Below are positions 17,756-26,057 of a stretch of 64,000 bases of DNA, piece after piece. Numbering within the stretch: position 1 is the first letter of the stretch; the number at the start of each line of letters is the position of its first letter. The stretch is from positions 372,001 through 436,000 of the forward strand of contig DAOQSN010000001.1 in the NCBI GenBank assembly GCA_035356615.1, written 5' to 3'. Origin of the DNA: JAKQDH01 sp029558835 (lineage in GTDB: Bacteria > Planctomycetota > Phycisphaerae > UBA1845). The notes under the pieces are model-generated. The model had not been told where the DNA came from and made no database searches. It worked only from the letters and a program-made list of their open reading frames with translations. The translations under genes were made by a program, and so were the position numbers.

Positions 17756-19042
17756 TCAACCCCCGCGGTTGCACCGGGCGTGGCGTCGGGAGGCGTGGAA
17801 CTCCGGCGCCTCGCGGATGCAGGTACGTAGGATGCCGACCGCCTTAGCCAACAGGCCCCAGAAACTCCGCTTCGGACGGGCCGGCTCGTCCCCCACCTGC
17901 GGGTATCCACGTTCGTCGGCGGTGAGGTGCTCCCAGTTGTGGAAGAGCCGCCCCCACGGGCTGGCCAGCGCCGCGGCCAGCGGTCGGCGTCCGCGCAGCG
18001 GGTACCAGAACCAATCGTGGTACAAGACGCTGGCGATGTACGCCCAGGGCGCCAGCCACGTTCGCAGCGACCATTCCAGGAAGCGCTTGAGCCAGCCCCA
18101 GTAGATGAGGTGCTGCATCCGGGCGGCGAACGTCATCTGTTTGAACGGGCCGACAAAGTGCCAGTTCTGCGCATACGCCGCTTCATCACCGGCAAGCTCG
18201 ATCTCCCGCACGTCCCCGCAGCCCAAGCCGCGTTCGTGGGCCAGACGGATGAACTTGACGTCCGCCAGCGGATCGAAGCCCATGAGCCTGGCCGCCACCG
18301 CGTCGATGGCCACTTGGTCCGCGGAAGCCAGCAGCACGTTCTTGACGTACGGCGTCATGCAGCGCGGACCGGGGCCGTCGCCCGCGAAGGTGCCGTCCAT
18401 GACGGCGAAGACGCCGCGGTGGACCTGCTGCTGGATCATCAGCAGATCAACCAGTGTTTCATGGATCACCGGGTGGGTCCAGTGCCGATGCTCGTTGAGC
18501 AGGCCGCCGAAGGCGTTCTTCATGGCGCCGGTCATGGTGGTGAAGACGTGGGTCTTGACCGTAGGCAGGTGGATGATGTTCTCACCCAGGAAGCCCTTTG
18601 GGATGTAGAAGCCCTGCGGGTACACGTCGTTGAGCACGAGGAAGCGGTCGGCCAGGTCGCCCACGGCGTCGCGGATGTGGATCCACTCCACCTGGGGTTC
18701 GTAAAGGTGCACGTTGCGCAGGCCGTGGGCCTCGACTACCGGGAGCTGCTTGTTCTCCCGCTCACCGAGGCGAGCGTCGATAACCACCGTGCGGTTATGG
18801 CACGCGTGCACGCGGCCCAGGTCGTAGCCGTCCTGCCGCAGCGTCCGGATGACGCCCTCCAGTTGCCAGGGCGTGGTCGAGGTGCCGGGGAAGAAGAAGT
18901 GCCAGGAGATATTGACCTTGAGCGCGGTTTCGGCGTCGCGGGCGATGCAACCCTGGTAGCCGGCCAGGTTCATCACCCGGTAATAGTCGGCCAGCACGGT
19001 GGCCGGGCTCGTGCGCACAACCGCGACAGTGGCTCGCGTCAT
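17756..19042 (-). CDS. DUF362 domain protein
   Basis: A 428-residue protein of the DUF362 family, whose biochemical function is not established. Family marks are the stretch HLPTVKTHVFTTMTGAMKN (about 160-180) followed by FGGLL, the VMDGTFAGDGPGP motif and ADQVAIDAVAARLMGFDPL. Many DUF362 proteins end with ferredoxin-type iron-sulphur motifs; here no CxxCxxC is visible, and the C-terminal 130 residues are aromatic and basic instead (IYWGWLKRFLEWSLRTWL), suggesting membrane association. The gene lies 33 bp after the UbiA prenyltransferase gene on the same strand, so cotranscription and a role in membrane lipid metabolism are plausible. Confidence 0.8.
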   Translation of the reverse strand: MTRATVAVVRTSPATVLADYYRVMNLAGYQGCIARDAETALKVNISWHFFFPGTSTTPWQLEGVIRTLRQDGYDLGRVHACHNRTVVIDARLGERENKQLPVVEAHGLRNVHLYEPQVEWIHIRDAVGDLADRFLVLNDVYPQGFYIPKGFLGENIIHLPTVKTHVFTTMTGAMKNAFGGLLNEHRHWTHPVIHETLVDLLMIQQQVHRGVFAVMDGTFAGDGPGPRCMTPYVKNVLLASADQVAIDAVAARLMGFDPLADVKFIRLAHERGLGCGDVREIELAGDEAAYAQNWHFVGPFKQMTFAARMQHLIYWGWLKRFLEWSLRTWLAPWAYIASVLYHDWFWYPLRGRRPLAAALASPWGRLFHNWEHLTADERGYPQVGDEPARPKRSFWGLLAKAVGILRTCIREAPEFHASRRHARCNRGG

Positions 19043-19075
19043 AAGCTGACCCTCAGCATTCGGTACGCGGCCCCC

Positions 19076-20023
19076 TCAGGCCGGGTTCACCGTGGGGGGG
19101 GAGAAAAGGCTTTCCAGACCCAGTTGCCCCCACCAGAACCGCTGGTAGGCGATGGCGACGGCCGCCACCGCCCAGCCGACGATGGCCAGCAGCAGCATCC
19201 GGTCTTTCAGCACGATCTCGGTCGGCCCGCTGTGCACGCCCAGTTCGGTGAGCATGGCGAAGCGGAACACACCGTAAATGACTATCGGCAGGGTGTAGAA
19301 CAAGTGTTGCTTGGGAAAGGGGGCGGGGCTGTGCGTGGTATCCATGGTGTACAGCAGGAACGTTACCACCGCGATGCCGGCCGATACCGTAATCAGATGA
19401 TTGAGCAGGTCGGGTGTATAGCGGACCAAGGTGGCCCGATGTTGCCGGGCGTCCGCCTCGTTGCCGATCATCACCAGTTCGCAGCGCCGCTTGCCGAAGC
19501 CCATGAACAGGCAAAGGGTGAACATGCAGGCGACCAGCCACTCGGAGGCGAGGACCCCGACGGCGGCCGCTCCCGCCCAGGCCCGCAGCACGAAACCCGT
19601 GGCGATCACGATCACGTCCATGATGACCCGCTGCTTGAGCACCAGGGAGTACGCCAGGGTCAACACGAAATACGCCACCAGGATCGTCGTGACCGCGCGG
19701 TTGAGCAGGAAGGTCAGCAGCGTGCCCCCGATGATGAGGCAGCCGGCGATCACCAGCGCGGTCACGGGGTGAATCGCGCCACGTGCCACCGGGCGGAGCC
19801 GCTTGGTGGGGTGGGCGGCGTCGGCGTCCCGGTCCACGACGTCGTTCAGAGCATAGGTGGCGCTGGCGGCCAGGCAGAAGGCGGCAAACGCGAGCAAAGC
19901 CTGGCCGAAGTAGGTGGGCGAGAAGAGCCGCAACCCGGCGGCCGGGCCGGCAAACACGACCACGTTCTTGACCCACTGATGGGGGCGGAGCAGGGCCACA
20001 TAATCGCCCAGCCGCGCCGGCAT
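19076..20023 (-). CDS. UbiA prenyltransferase, decaprenyl-phosphate phosphoribosyltransferase-like
   Basis: Integral membrane prenyltransferase of 315 residues with about nine hydrophobic segments. The catalytic aspartate motif NDVVDRDADAAHPTKRLRP (NDxxDxxxD) is intact and the second conserved region reads YSLVLKQRVIMDVIVIATGF. The latter, followed by VLRAWAGA, resembles the subfamily that transfers phosphoribose to decaprenyl phosphate (arabinan precursor synthesis) more than quinone- or haem-forming UbiA enzymes. Start: ATG at 20023; a GTG at 20053 with AGGGG upstream is an alternative. Residues further upstream are arginine-rich and not family-like. It heads a probable operon with the DUF362 gene. 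Confidence 0.82.
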   Translation of the reverse strand: MPARLGDYVALLRPHQWVKNVVVFAGPAAGLRLFSPTYFGQALLAFAAFCLAASATYALNDVVDRDADAAHPTKRLRPVARGAIHPVTALVIAGCLIIGGTLLTFLLNRAVTTILVAYFVLTLAYSLVLKQRVIMDVIVIATGFVLRAWAGAAAVGVLASEWLVACMFTLCLFMGFGKRRCELVMIGNEADARQHRATLVRYTPDLLNHLITVSAGIAVVTFLLYTMDTTHSPAPFPKQHLFYTLPIVIYGVFRFAMLTELGVHSGPTEIVLKDRMLLLAIVGWAVAAVAIAYQRFWWGQLGLESLFSPPTVNPA

Positions 20024-20438
20024 GGTGTTGGCCGAAGTCTCCGCATTCACCACGAATGATGCCCCTATCGTCGGACTGCGTCCCGCTCGCCGCCTGGCAC
20101 CGCTACCCACGGACCGCTCCTGCTTGGTGGTGCCACGCGCAGGGCGGGTCGCTGCACAAGCTCCGACGCTGCTCGCCCGGAACGAGCGTGACGTATTATA
20201 GCGCCGCAGGCACGTGTCAACCAGACTACGCACGGCAGCGCTGCCGCGGCGGGCCCGTGACAGATCAGGCGGGACGCCTTCGGCCCCGGCGGGGCCGCGG
20301 TGTGTAGCCGCGGGTGGAGTTCGCCGCCGGCGGACGAAACCCGCAGTGACGCTACACACCTGTGCCCCTCTCAGGGGCAGAAGCCGAACACGGTGAGCCT
20401 GTCACCCACCGAGTCGGGATGACCTCTCTGGGACACAA

Positions 20439-20467
20439 TTGCCGGTGGACCAAGGGGGCGCTACAAT
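20439..20467 (+). promoter_or_regulatory. Promoter of the metal ABC importer operon
   Basis: TTGCCG, exactly 17 bp, TACAAT, about 97 bp before the start codon at 20564. Good match to a housekeeping promoter. Confidence 0.6.
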
Positions 20468-20473
20468 CCGTCC

Positions 20474-20503
20474 CCGTCCACGTGAACGGGCGCGAGTGGA
20501 CGG
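20474..20503 (+). promoter_or_regulatory. Inverted repeat in the importer leader, candidate operator
   Basis: CCGTCCAC and GTGGACGG form a perfect 8-bp dyad with a 14-nt centre, beginning 7 bp after the -10 box, across the expected transcription start. It could be a metalloregulator operator or an RNA hairpin. It does not match a classical DtxR or Fur box. Confidence 0.4.
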
Positions 20504-20563
20504 CGCCGGTCAACCTGTTACATCGGTTAAGTGGCGTGAGGGAATCGAATCTCGGGGCGGACC

Positions 20564-21586
20564 ATGGACGTGACGCGAGGGCGTGGTCGGGCCGTTATCG
20601 CAGTGGGGGGAACGTTCCTGGCTGTGCTGGCCGGCACGGCAGCGCCCGGCTGTGCCCGCTCGCCGGCGGCTGCCCGAACACAGGGGACCACCTACTGCAT
20701 CACCACGACGGTCGGCATGGTCACAGACATCGTTCAGCACGTGGCCGGGGGGTATGCCACGGTCACCGGTTTGATCGGCCCCGGCATTGACCCGCACCTG
20801 TACAAGCCCACCCGCTACGACGTGGTCCAACTCATGGGCGCCGACGTCGTCTTCTACAGCGGCCTGATGCTGGAGGGGAAGATGGGCGCGGTGCTGGCCG
20901 GCGTGGCCCGCGGCGGCAAGCCGGTGCACGCGGTGACCGGACTGCTGGAGGCCGAGTACCTGCTCAGTCCCGAAGGCGCTGGAGGGCACTACGACCCGCA
21001 TGTGTGGATGGACGTGCGGGCCTGGAGTCGAGGGGTAGAGGTCGTGGCGGAGGCCCTGGCCGCCTATGACCCTCCGCACGCGTCGGAGTACTGCGCCAAC
21101 GCGGCCGCATACCAAGCGCGGCTCCTGGACCTGGACGAGTACGTGCGGCGCGTCATCGCGTCCGTGCCCCAGACTCAGCGGGTGCTGGTCACCGCGCACG
21201 ATGCCTTCGGCTACTTCGGACGGGGATATGGGCTAGAAGTGGTGGGAGTTCAGGGTTTCTCGACGGAATCGGAGGCGGGCCTGGATGATCTCAACCGACT
21301 GGTGGACCTGATCGTTGAGCGGCGGGTGCGGGCTGTGTTCGTCGAGACCAGCGTGGCCGACAGGAACGTCCGGGCCTTGCTGGAGGGCACGCGCGCCCGC
21401 GGGTGGGAGATTGCGATCGGCGGCGAGTTGTACTCCGACGCGATGGGCGCGCCCGGTACCTACGAGGGCACGTACATCGGTATGATCGACCACAACGCCA
21501 CGACGATCGCCCGGGCGCTGGGCGGCGAGGCCCCTGCCCGCGGCAGGCTCGGGCAACTGCAAGCGAGGCACACCGGCCATGATTGA
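20564..21586 (+). CDS. Metal ABC transporter substrate-binding lipoprotein (TroA/ZnuA cluster A-I)
   Basis: Captures Mn2+, Zn2+ or Fe2+ outside the membrane for the importer encoded downstream. The 340-residue product has a leader with a lipobox-like AAPGC near residue 30, and the four ligand regions of the family: IDPHLYKPTRYD, DPHVWMDVRAW, VTAHDAFGYFGRGY and, near the end, GELYSDAMG, with FVETSV as the glutamate/serine region. A histidine-rich loop, typical of strictly zinc-binding ZnuA, is absent, which favours a TroA/PsaA-like manganese or iron role. It overlaps the ATPase gene by 8 bp and opens a four-gene operon. Confidence 0.92.
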   Translation: MDVTRGRGRAVIAVGGTFLAVLAGTAAPGCARSPAAARTQGTTYCITTTVGMVTDIVQHVAGGYATVTGLIGPGIDPHLYKPTRYDVVQLMGADVVFYSGLMLEGKMGAVLAGVARGGKPVHAVTGLLEAEYLLSPEGAGGHYDPHVWMDVRAWSRGVEVVAEALAAYDPPHASEYCANAAAYQARLLDLDEYVRRVIASVPQTQRVLVTAHDAFGYFGRGYGLEVVGVQGFSTESEAGLDDLNRLVDLIVERRVRAVFVETSVADRNVRALLEGTRARGWEIAIGGELYSDAMGAPGTYEGTYIGMIDHNATTIARALGGEAPARGRLGQLQARHTGHD

Positions 21587-22409
21587 CACACACGCCGCGA
21601 CGGACGTGACATCCACAGACACGCCGGCCGTGTCGCGCGGCGGGCTGCCGCTCGACCGCGTGCCGCTGGCGGTGCACGATCTGACCGTGGCGTACTACCG
21701 CAAGCCGGTGTTGTGGGACGTGGACTTCGAGGCGCCCGAGGGCAAGCTGATCGCCATCGTCGGTCCCAACGGGGCCGGCAAGAGCACGCTCATCAAGGCC
21801 GCCCTCGACCTGGTGCCGCGCACGTCCGGGCGCGTGCTGTTCTACGGGAAGCCGTATCGCCGGCAGCGGCAATTGATCGGCTACGTCCCGCAACGTGAGA
21901 GCGTGGATTGGGACTTCCCGGTTACCGCGCTCGACGTCGTGGTCATGGGTCGCTACGGGCAGGTGGGCTGGTGTCGGCCGGTGGGGAGACAGCACCGCGA
22001 GGCCGCCCGGGCCGCGCTCGAACACGTCGGCATGGGCGACTTCGCCGGTCGGCAGATCAGCCAGCTTTCCGGCGGTCAGCAACAGCGCGTCTTCCTGGCG
22101 CGGGCCCTGGCGCAGGACGCCCGGCTGTACTTCATGGACGAGCCGTTCGCGGGCGTGGACGCGGCCACCGAGAAGGCGATCGTCCGCATCCTGCACGAGC
22201 TGCGTTCCGGGGGGCGGACGGTCATCGCCGTGCATCACGACTTGCAGACGGTGCCCGAGTACTTCGACCACGTGCTGCTGGTGAACCTGCGCGTCGTGGC
22301 GGCGGGACCGACGGCCTCGACGTTCACCTCTGAGAACTTGCAGAAGACCTTTGGCGGTCGCCTGACGCTGTTGGATCAGGCGGCCCACGCTCTGGCGAGC
22401 AGACGGTAG
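21579..22409 (+). CDS. Metal ABC transporter ATP-binding protein
   Basis: Drives the importer by ATP hydrolysis at the inner face of the membrane. In 276 residues: Walker A GPNGAGKST (about 66-74), Q-loop region YVPQRESVDWDFPVT, ABC signature LSGGQQQRVFLARAL (about 165-180), Walker B RLYFMDEPFAGVD and the switch histidine in AVHHDLQTV. The sequence DWDFPV..DVVVMGRYG after the Q-loop is typical of the Mn/Zn/Fe (ZnuC/MntB) subfamily. The ORF starts inside the binding-protein gene and ends 5 bp before the first permease, so the genes are tightly coupled. Confidence 0.95.
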   Translation: MIDTHAATDVTSTDTPAVSRGGLPLDRVPLAVHDLTVAYYRKPVLWDVDFEAPEGKLIAIVGPNGAGKSTLIKAALDLVPRTSGRVLFYGKPYRRQRQLIGYVPQRESVDWDFPVTALDVVVMGRYGQVGWCRPVGRQHREAARAALEHVGMGDFAGRQISQLSGGQQQRVFLARALAQDARLYFMDEPFAGVDAATEKAIVRILHELRSGGRTVIAVHHDLQTVPEYFDHVLLVNLRVVAAGPTASTFTSENLQKTFGGRLTLLDQAAHALASRR

Positions 22410-22414
22410 AAGCG

Positions 22415-24274
22415 ATGCGCACGGGCGCCAGACAGTCCAGGAGCGTGGACCACCCGCATGGGCTTGCGTGGTGGGACGAGGTCGCTGAGCGATTTTGCCC
22501 CAGCGGGGCGACGGGTCGGAGCCCGGAGCGAAGAGTCGGGCACACGTCCGTCGCCCCGCCGGGGCTGAAGGGAGAAGCAAGCGTGCTCCGTTCCCAGGGG
22601 TTGACACCCCTGGCTACTGACTTGGACCCTTCCCGGGTCGCACCCCGGTGTGCTGGAACGGTGACGCGTGCTTTGCGCCCCTTCTTGCACGGTCGGCGCG
22701 GGATACTGGCCTGCCTGTGCATGGCTTCGGTCGTCTTGCTTGCGCCTGACGCCGCCGTGGGCGGGACGGAGACGCATCCGGAGGCGGACCGGTCGTTGCG
22801 GGCGCCGGCCACGTGGCAACTGCCCTCCGTGCCGCAGGTAATGCGCGTGCTGTCGCTCCGTGACTACAACACCCGCGTGGTGGTCGTGGGTACGATGCTG
22901 TTGGGGGCGGGCGCGGGAATCATCGGTACGTTCCTGCTGCTGCGCAAGCGGGCTTTGATGGCCGACGCCTTGAGTCATGCCGCCTTGCCCGGCATCGCCT
23001 TGGCGTTCATCGTGCTGGAGGCGGCGGGTCTATCCGGCAAGTCGCGTTTCGGACTGCTCAGCGGCGCGCTGGTCTTCGGGGCGGCTGGCGTCGGCGCGGT
23101 ACTGATGATCCGGCGCTGGACGCGCGTCAAGGAAGACGCCGCGCTGGCGATCGTCCTGAGCGTGTTCTTCGGGCTGGGCGTGGCGCTGCTGGGTGTCATC
23201 CAGCGAATGGCCACGGGGAACGCCGCCGGCCTGGAGGCGTTCATCTACGGCAAGACCGCCTCCATGCTGTTCAGTGACGCAGTCTGGATCGGCGCCGTGG
23301 CCGGGGTGGTCATGGTGGTCTGCGGCATGTTCTTCAAGGAATTCACGCTGCTGTGCTTTGACCAGGACTTCGCGGGGACCCAGGGGCGGTCCGGGTTGCT
23401 GCTGGACACGCTGATGCTGGGCCTGGCCGTGCTCATTACCGTGATCGGGCTGCAAGCGGTGGGGCTGATCCTGATCGTGGCATTGCTGGTGATCCCGCCG
23501 GCCGCGGCGCGTTTCTGGACGCACCGGCTGCCGGTCATGGCGGTCATCGCGGCCGGGTTCGGCGCGTTAAGCGGTCTGCTGGGGGCGAGTGTCAGCGCCC
23601 TGGCACCACGCCTGCCGGCGGGGGCCATCATCATCCTGGTGGCGGCCTTGCTGTTCGGAGTCAGTCTGCTGTTCGCGCCGGCACGCGGCTTCCTCAGCAC
23701 GGCGTGGCAGCGGTTCCGCCTGGAACGCAAGGTCGGGCAGCAGCACGTGCTACGGGCGCTGTTCGAGTCGGGCGAACCCCTGGTGCAGCAAGCCCAGGGG
23801 AAGCCGGGCGCGGCGGCGGCAGCGGGGCCGGTCCCGTTCGCGGCGCTGCTCGCCCAGCGGTCCTGGTCGCCGGCGACGTTGCGCCGGCTGCTGGCGGCCG
23901 CCCGGAGAGCGGGCCTGACGCGGCGCGACGGTGACGACGCGTATCATCTGACCGACGCCGGGCTGGCGGCCGCCCGCCGCGCGGTCCGCAATCACCGCCT
24001 GTGGGAGTTGTACCTGCTCACGCACGCGGAAGTGGCCACCAGCCACGTCGATCACAACGCGGACGCGCTCGAGGACGTGCTCGACCCGACGCTGGTGGCG
24101 CAGTTGGAGGAAACGCTGGCGGCCCAGCACCCGCACCTGGCGGCCGCAACCGGGCCCGCGGGCGAGGGTCCGGCGGTCGCGGCGGCGGTGCCGCCCAGCC
24201 CGCACCGGCTGCCGGGGCAGGGAGCGCAAGACGTGCCGGCAGGCCGTGCAGGGAACGTGTCCGGCAGGAGATAG
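22415..24274 (+). CDS. Metal ABC permease fused to a DtxR-like domain (first permease)
   Basis: Membrane channel subunit of the importer. About residues 145-430 form the ABC-3 permease (LLRKRALMADALSHAALPGIAL is the ATPase-coupling region). The C-terminal ~190 residues resemble a DtxR/MntR regulator without its canonical N-terminal reading head being distinct: a winged-helix stretch (WSPATLRRLLAAARRAGLTR) and a dimerisation-type helix RNHRLWELYLLTHAEV with metal-ligand positions H and E, then VDHNADALEDVLD where the usual LEH reads LED. The first ~100 residues are unlike any permease and overlap a 16-bp inverted repeat (22498-22567); translation could instead begin at ATG 22721, at a signal-like MASVVLLAPDAAVGG. 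The 5-bp gap to the ATPase gene argues for 22415. Confidence 0.85.
   Translation: MRTGARQSRSVDHPHGLAWWDEVAERFCPSGATGRSPERRVGHTSVAPPGLKGEASVLRSQGLTPLATDLDPSRVAPRCAGTVTRALRPFLHGRRGILACLCMASVVLLAPDAAVGGTETHPEADRSLRAPATWQLPSVPQVMRVLSLRDYNTRVVVVGTMLLGAGAGIIGTFLLLRKRALMADALSHAALPGIALAFIVLEAAGLSGKSRFGLLSGALVFGAAGVGAVLMIRRWTRVKEDAALAIVLSVFFGLGVALLGVIQRMATGNAAGLEAFIYGKTASMLFSDAVWIGAVAGVVMVVCGMFFKEFTLLCFDQDFAGTQGRSGLLLDTLMLGLAVLITVIGLQAVGLILIVALLVIPPAAARFWTHRLPVMAVIAAGFGALSGLLGASVSALAPRLPAGAIIILVAALLFGVSLLFAPARGFLSTAWQRFRLERKVGQQHVLRALFESGEPLVQQAQGKPGAAAAAGPVPFAALLAQRSWSPATLRRLLAAARRAGLTRRDGDDAYHLTDAGLAAARRAVRNHRLWELYLLTHAEVATSHVDHNADALEDVLDPTLVAQLEETLAAQHPHLAAATGPAGEGPAVAAAVPPSPHRLPGQGAQDVPAGRAGNVSGRR
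22498..22567. repeat. Inverted repeat within the permease N-terminal extension
   Basis: CCCCAGCGGGGCGACG (22498-22513) and CGTCGCCCCGCCGGGG (about 22549-22564) pair at 15 of 16 positions. This looks like dispersed palindromic DNA captured into the reading frame. Confidence 0.6.
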
Positions 24275-24336
24275 AGTCCCGGCGGGCCCGGGCCCGCTGA
24301 AGCGGCTGGGTGGGAACACGTGGATCGAAGGGAATG

Positions 24337-24433
24337 GGTGGGATGCCCAAGCCGAAGGCGCCGGCATGTTGTTGTGAATCGCGGTCTCGGCGCGGTACCG
24401 AGGCATGGCGGCGCTGCGCTTGGCCATGCCACC
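24337..24433. repeat. MITE-like repeat, family C, copy in the importer operon
   Basis: 97 bp bounded by GGTGGGATGCCCAAGC and GCTTGGCCATGCCACC, inverted repeats with two mismatches. It sits in the 211-bp gap between the two permease genes and may affect their relative expression. Confidence 0.75.
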
Positions 24434-24485
24434 CCACTGGAGTTGCGACCTGCCCAACTGCGTGCATCCGTTCAGGTGACCCGCA

Positions 24486-25823
24486 ATGACCTGGTATCCG
24501 CTCGACACCGGCATCGTGCTCGTCGGGGCGCTCAGTGCCGTCGCTTGCGCGCTGCTGGGCAACTTCCTGGTGCTCAAACGGATCAGCATGATGGGCGACG
24601 CGTTGTCGCACGCCGTGCTGCCGGGGCTGGCGATCGCGTTTCTGCTGACGGGCAGTCGCGGCAGTCTCACCATGTTCATCGGGGCGGCCGTCGCGGGGGT
24701 GCTGACGGCCGCTATCAGCCAGTGGGTGAGTGAGCTGGGACAGGTGGAGGAGAGCGCCTCGCTGGGCGTCGTGTTTACCGCGCTGTTCGCGCTGGGTCTG
24801 ATTCTCATCGTGCGCGGGGCGGATGCGGTCGATCTGGACCCCGGCTGCGTACTGTACGGATCGCTGGAGCTGGTGCCGCTGGAAAGCTGGAACGTTGCGG
24901 GGTTTCCGCTGCCGCGTGCGGCCGCTCCGCTCGCCGTCGCGTGCGTGCTCAACCTGGGTTTCCTGCTGCTGTTTTACAAAGAGTTGAAAGTCAGTACGTT
25001 CGACCCGGCCCTGGCGAAGACGCTTGGGATTCCCGCCCGCCTGCTGCACTATGTGCTGATGACGCTGATTGCCGTCACGACGGTGGCCGCGTTTGAGAGC
25101 GTCGGGAGCATCCTGGTCATCGCCATGCTGATCGTGCCGCCGGCGACGGCCCACCTGCTAACCGACCGGCTGCCCGTGATGCTGCTGCTCAGTGTCGTGC
25201 TGGCAATGGCGGCGGCCGTGCTCGGGCACGTGGCGGCGATCACCGTGCCGACGTGGTTCGGGTATGCGGACACCAGCACGGCCGGGATGATGGCGGTTGT
25301 GGCCGGTCTGTTGTTCGGCCTGGCGGTGCTGGCGGCACCGCGCTACGGACTGGCACGGCGGGTGGCCCAGCAGTTCGCGGTCACGCTGCGGATCGCGCGG
25401 GAGGACGCCCTGGGACTGCTGTACCGCATCGAGGAGACCCAGGCGGGCGTCTCCGCGGCCGCAGTGCCGCGGCTGTTGCGCGAGGCTCTCGGCGGCAGCA
25501 GCCTGCTCAATCATTGGGCCTTGCGCAGCCTGCGCCGCGCCGGCCACATCACCCGCGCGGACGCGGAGTACCGCCTGACTGACGCCGGCCGGGCTACCGC
25601 CCGGACGTTGATTCGGGCCCACCGTCTGTGGGAAAGCTACCTGACCAAGCACCTGGCCCTGCGACCCGATCAGGTGCACGCTCCGGCCCACCGGATTGAG
25701 CACTTCACGACAGGCGCCATGCGTGAGGCATTGGCCGGCGACGTGGAGCCCGCGACGCAGGACCCGCACGGGCGGAGCATCCCCGACGAGCCGTCGGCCG
25801 GGGAGGCGTCGGCGGTACAATAG
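24486..25823 (+). CDS. Metal ABC permease fused to a DtxR-like domain (second permease)
   Basis: Second channel subunit. Residues 1-285 are the ABC-3 permease (LVLKRISMMGDALSHAVLPG as the coupling region; eight or so helices), followed by ARRVAQQFAVTLRIAREDAL and a DtxR/MntR-like part: winged helix (AAAVPRLLREALGG, WALRSLRRAGHITRADAEYR), dimerisation helix AHRLWESYLTKHLAL, and APAHRIEHFT with the conserved E-H ligand pair, ending with DPHGRSIPD, the counterpart of the CPHG.PIP ending of MntR/DtxR metal-binding domains. Ligand positions are better conserved here than in the first permease. Such fusions could let cytoplasmic metal gate transport directly. It is 445 residues and ends the operon. 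Confidence 0.9.
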   Translation: MTWYPLDTGIVLVGALSAVACALLGNFLVLKRISMMGDALSHAVLPGLAIAFLLTGSRGSLTMFIGAAVAGVLTAAISQWVSELGQVEESASLGVVFTALFALGLILIVRGADAVDLDPGCVLYGSLELVPLESWNVAGFPLPRAAAPLAVACVLNLGFLLLFYKELKVSTFDPALAKTLGIPARLLHYVLMTLIAVTTVAAFESVGSILVIAMLIVPPATAHLLTDRLPVMLLLSVVLAMAAAVLGHVAAITVPTWFGYADTSTAGMMAVVAGLLFGLAVLAAPRYGLARRVAQQFAVTLRIAREDALGLLYRIEETQAGVSAAAVPRLLREALGGSSLLNHWALRSLRRAGHITRADAEYRLTDAGRATARTLIRAHRLWESYLTKHLALRPDQVHAPAHRIEHFTTGAMREALAGDVEPATQDPHGRSIPDEPSAGEASAVQ

Positions 25824-25866
25824 CCCGCCCGTGAAGTTGCGGCGGGCCGCCCCGTCTCCCCCGGGT

Positions 25867-25895
25867 CTGGACCGATGCCGCTCCCGTGGTAAGAT
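25867..25895 (+). promoter_or_regulatory. Candidate promoter of tRNA-His
   Basis: CTGGAC, 17 bp, TAAGAT, ending about 55 bp before the tRNA. Moderate match. Confidence 0.4.
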
Positions 25896-25949
25896 GCAAT
25901 AAGCGAAGCCCCGTGGCCGGGAAGCATGCCCGGCCCACGGGGCCCCGAT

Positions 25950-26023
25950 GCCGGCGTAGCTCAGTTGGCAAGAGCGCCTGACTGTGGATCAGGAGGGCAC
26001 AGGTTCAAGTCCTGTCGCCGGTA
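25950..26023 (+). tRNA. tRNA-His (GUG)
   Basis: 74 nt with a complete cloverleaf: acceptor GCCGGCG/CGCCGGT, D-arm GCTC...GAGC, anticodon arm CCTGA-CTGTGGA-TCAGG (anticodon GTG), T-arm ACAGG-TTCAAGT-CCTGT. Position 72 is T, giving a G1-U72 wobble, position 73 is A and the base before G1 is T. The canonical G-1:C73 pair of tRNA-His is therefore not encoded. No CCA. The convergent protease gene ends 35 bp downstream. Confidence 0.95.
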
Positions 26024-26057
26024 TTCGCCTTTACGTTTGGGTGTCCTCCCGCCGGGC

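Noticed and set aside
17927..20059. A 710-codon open frame on the + strand
   Set aside because: Antisense to the DUF362 and UbiA genes, whose family motifs are clear.
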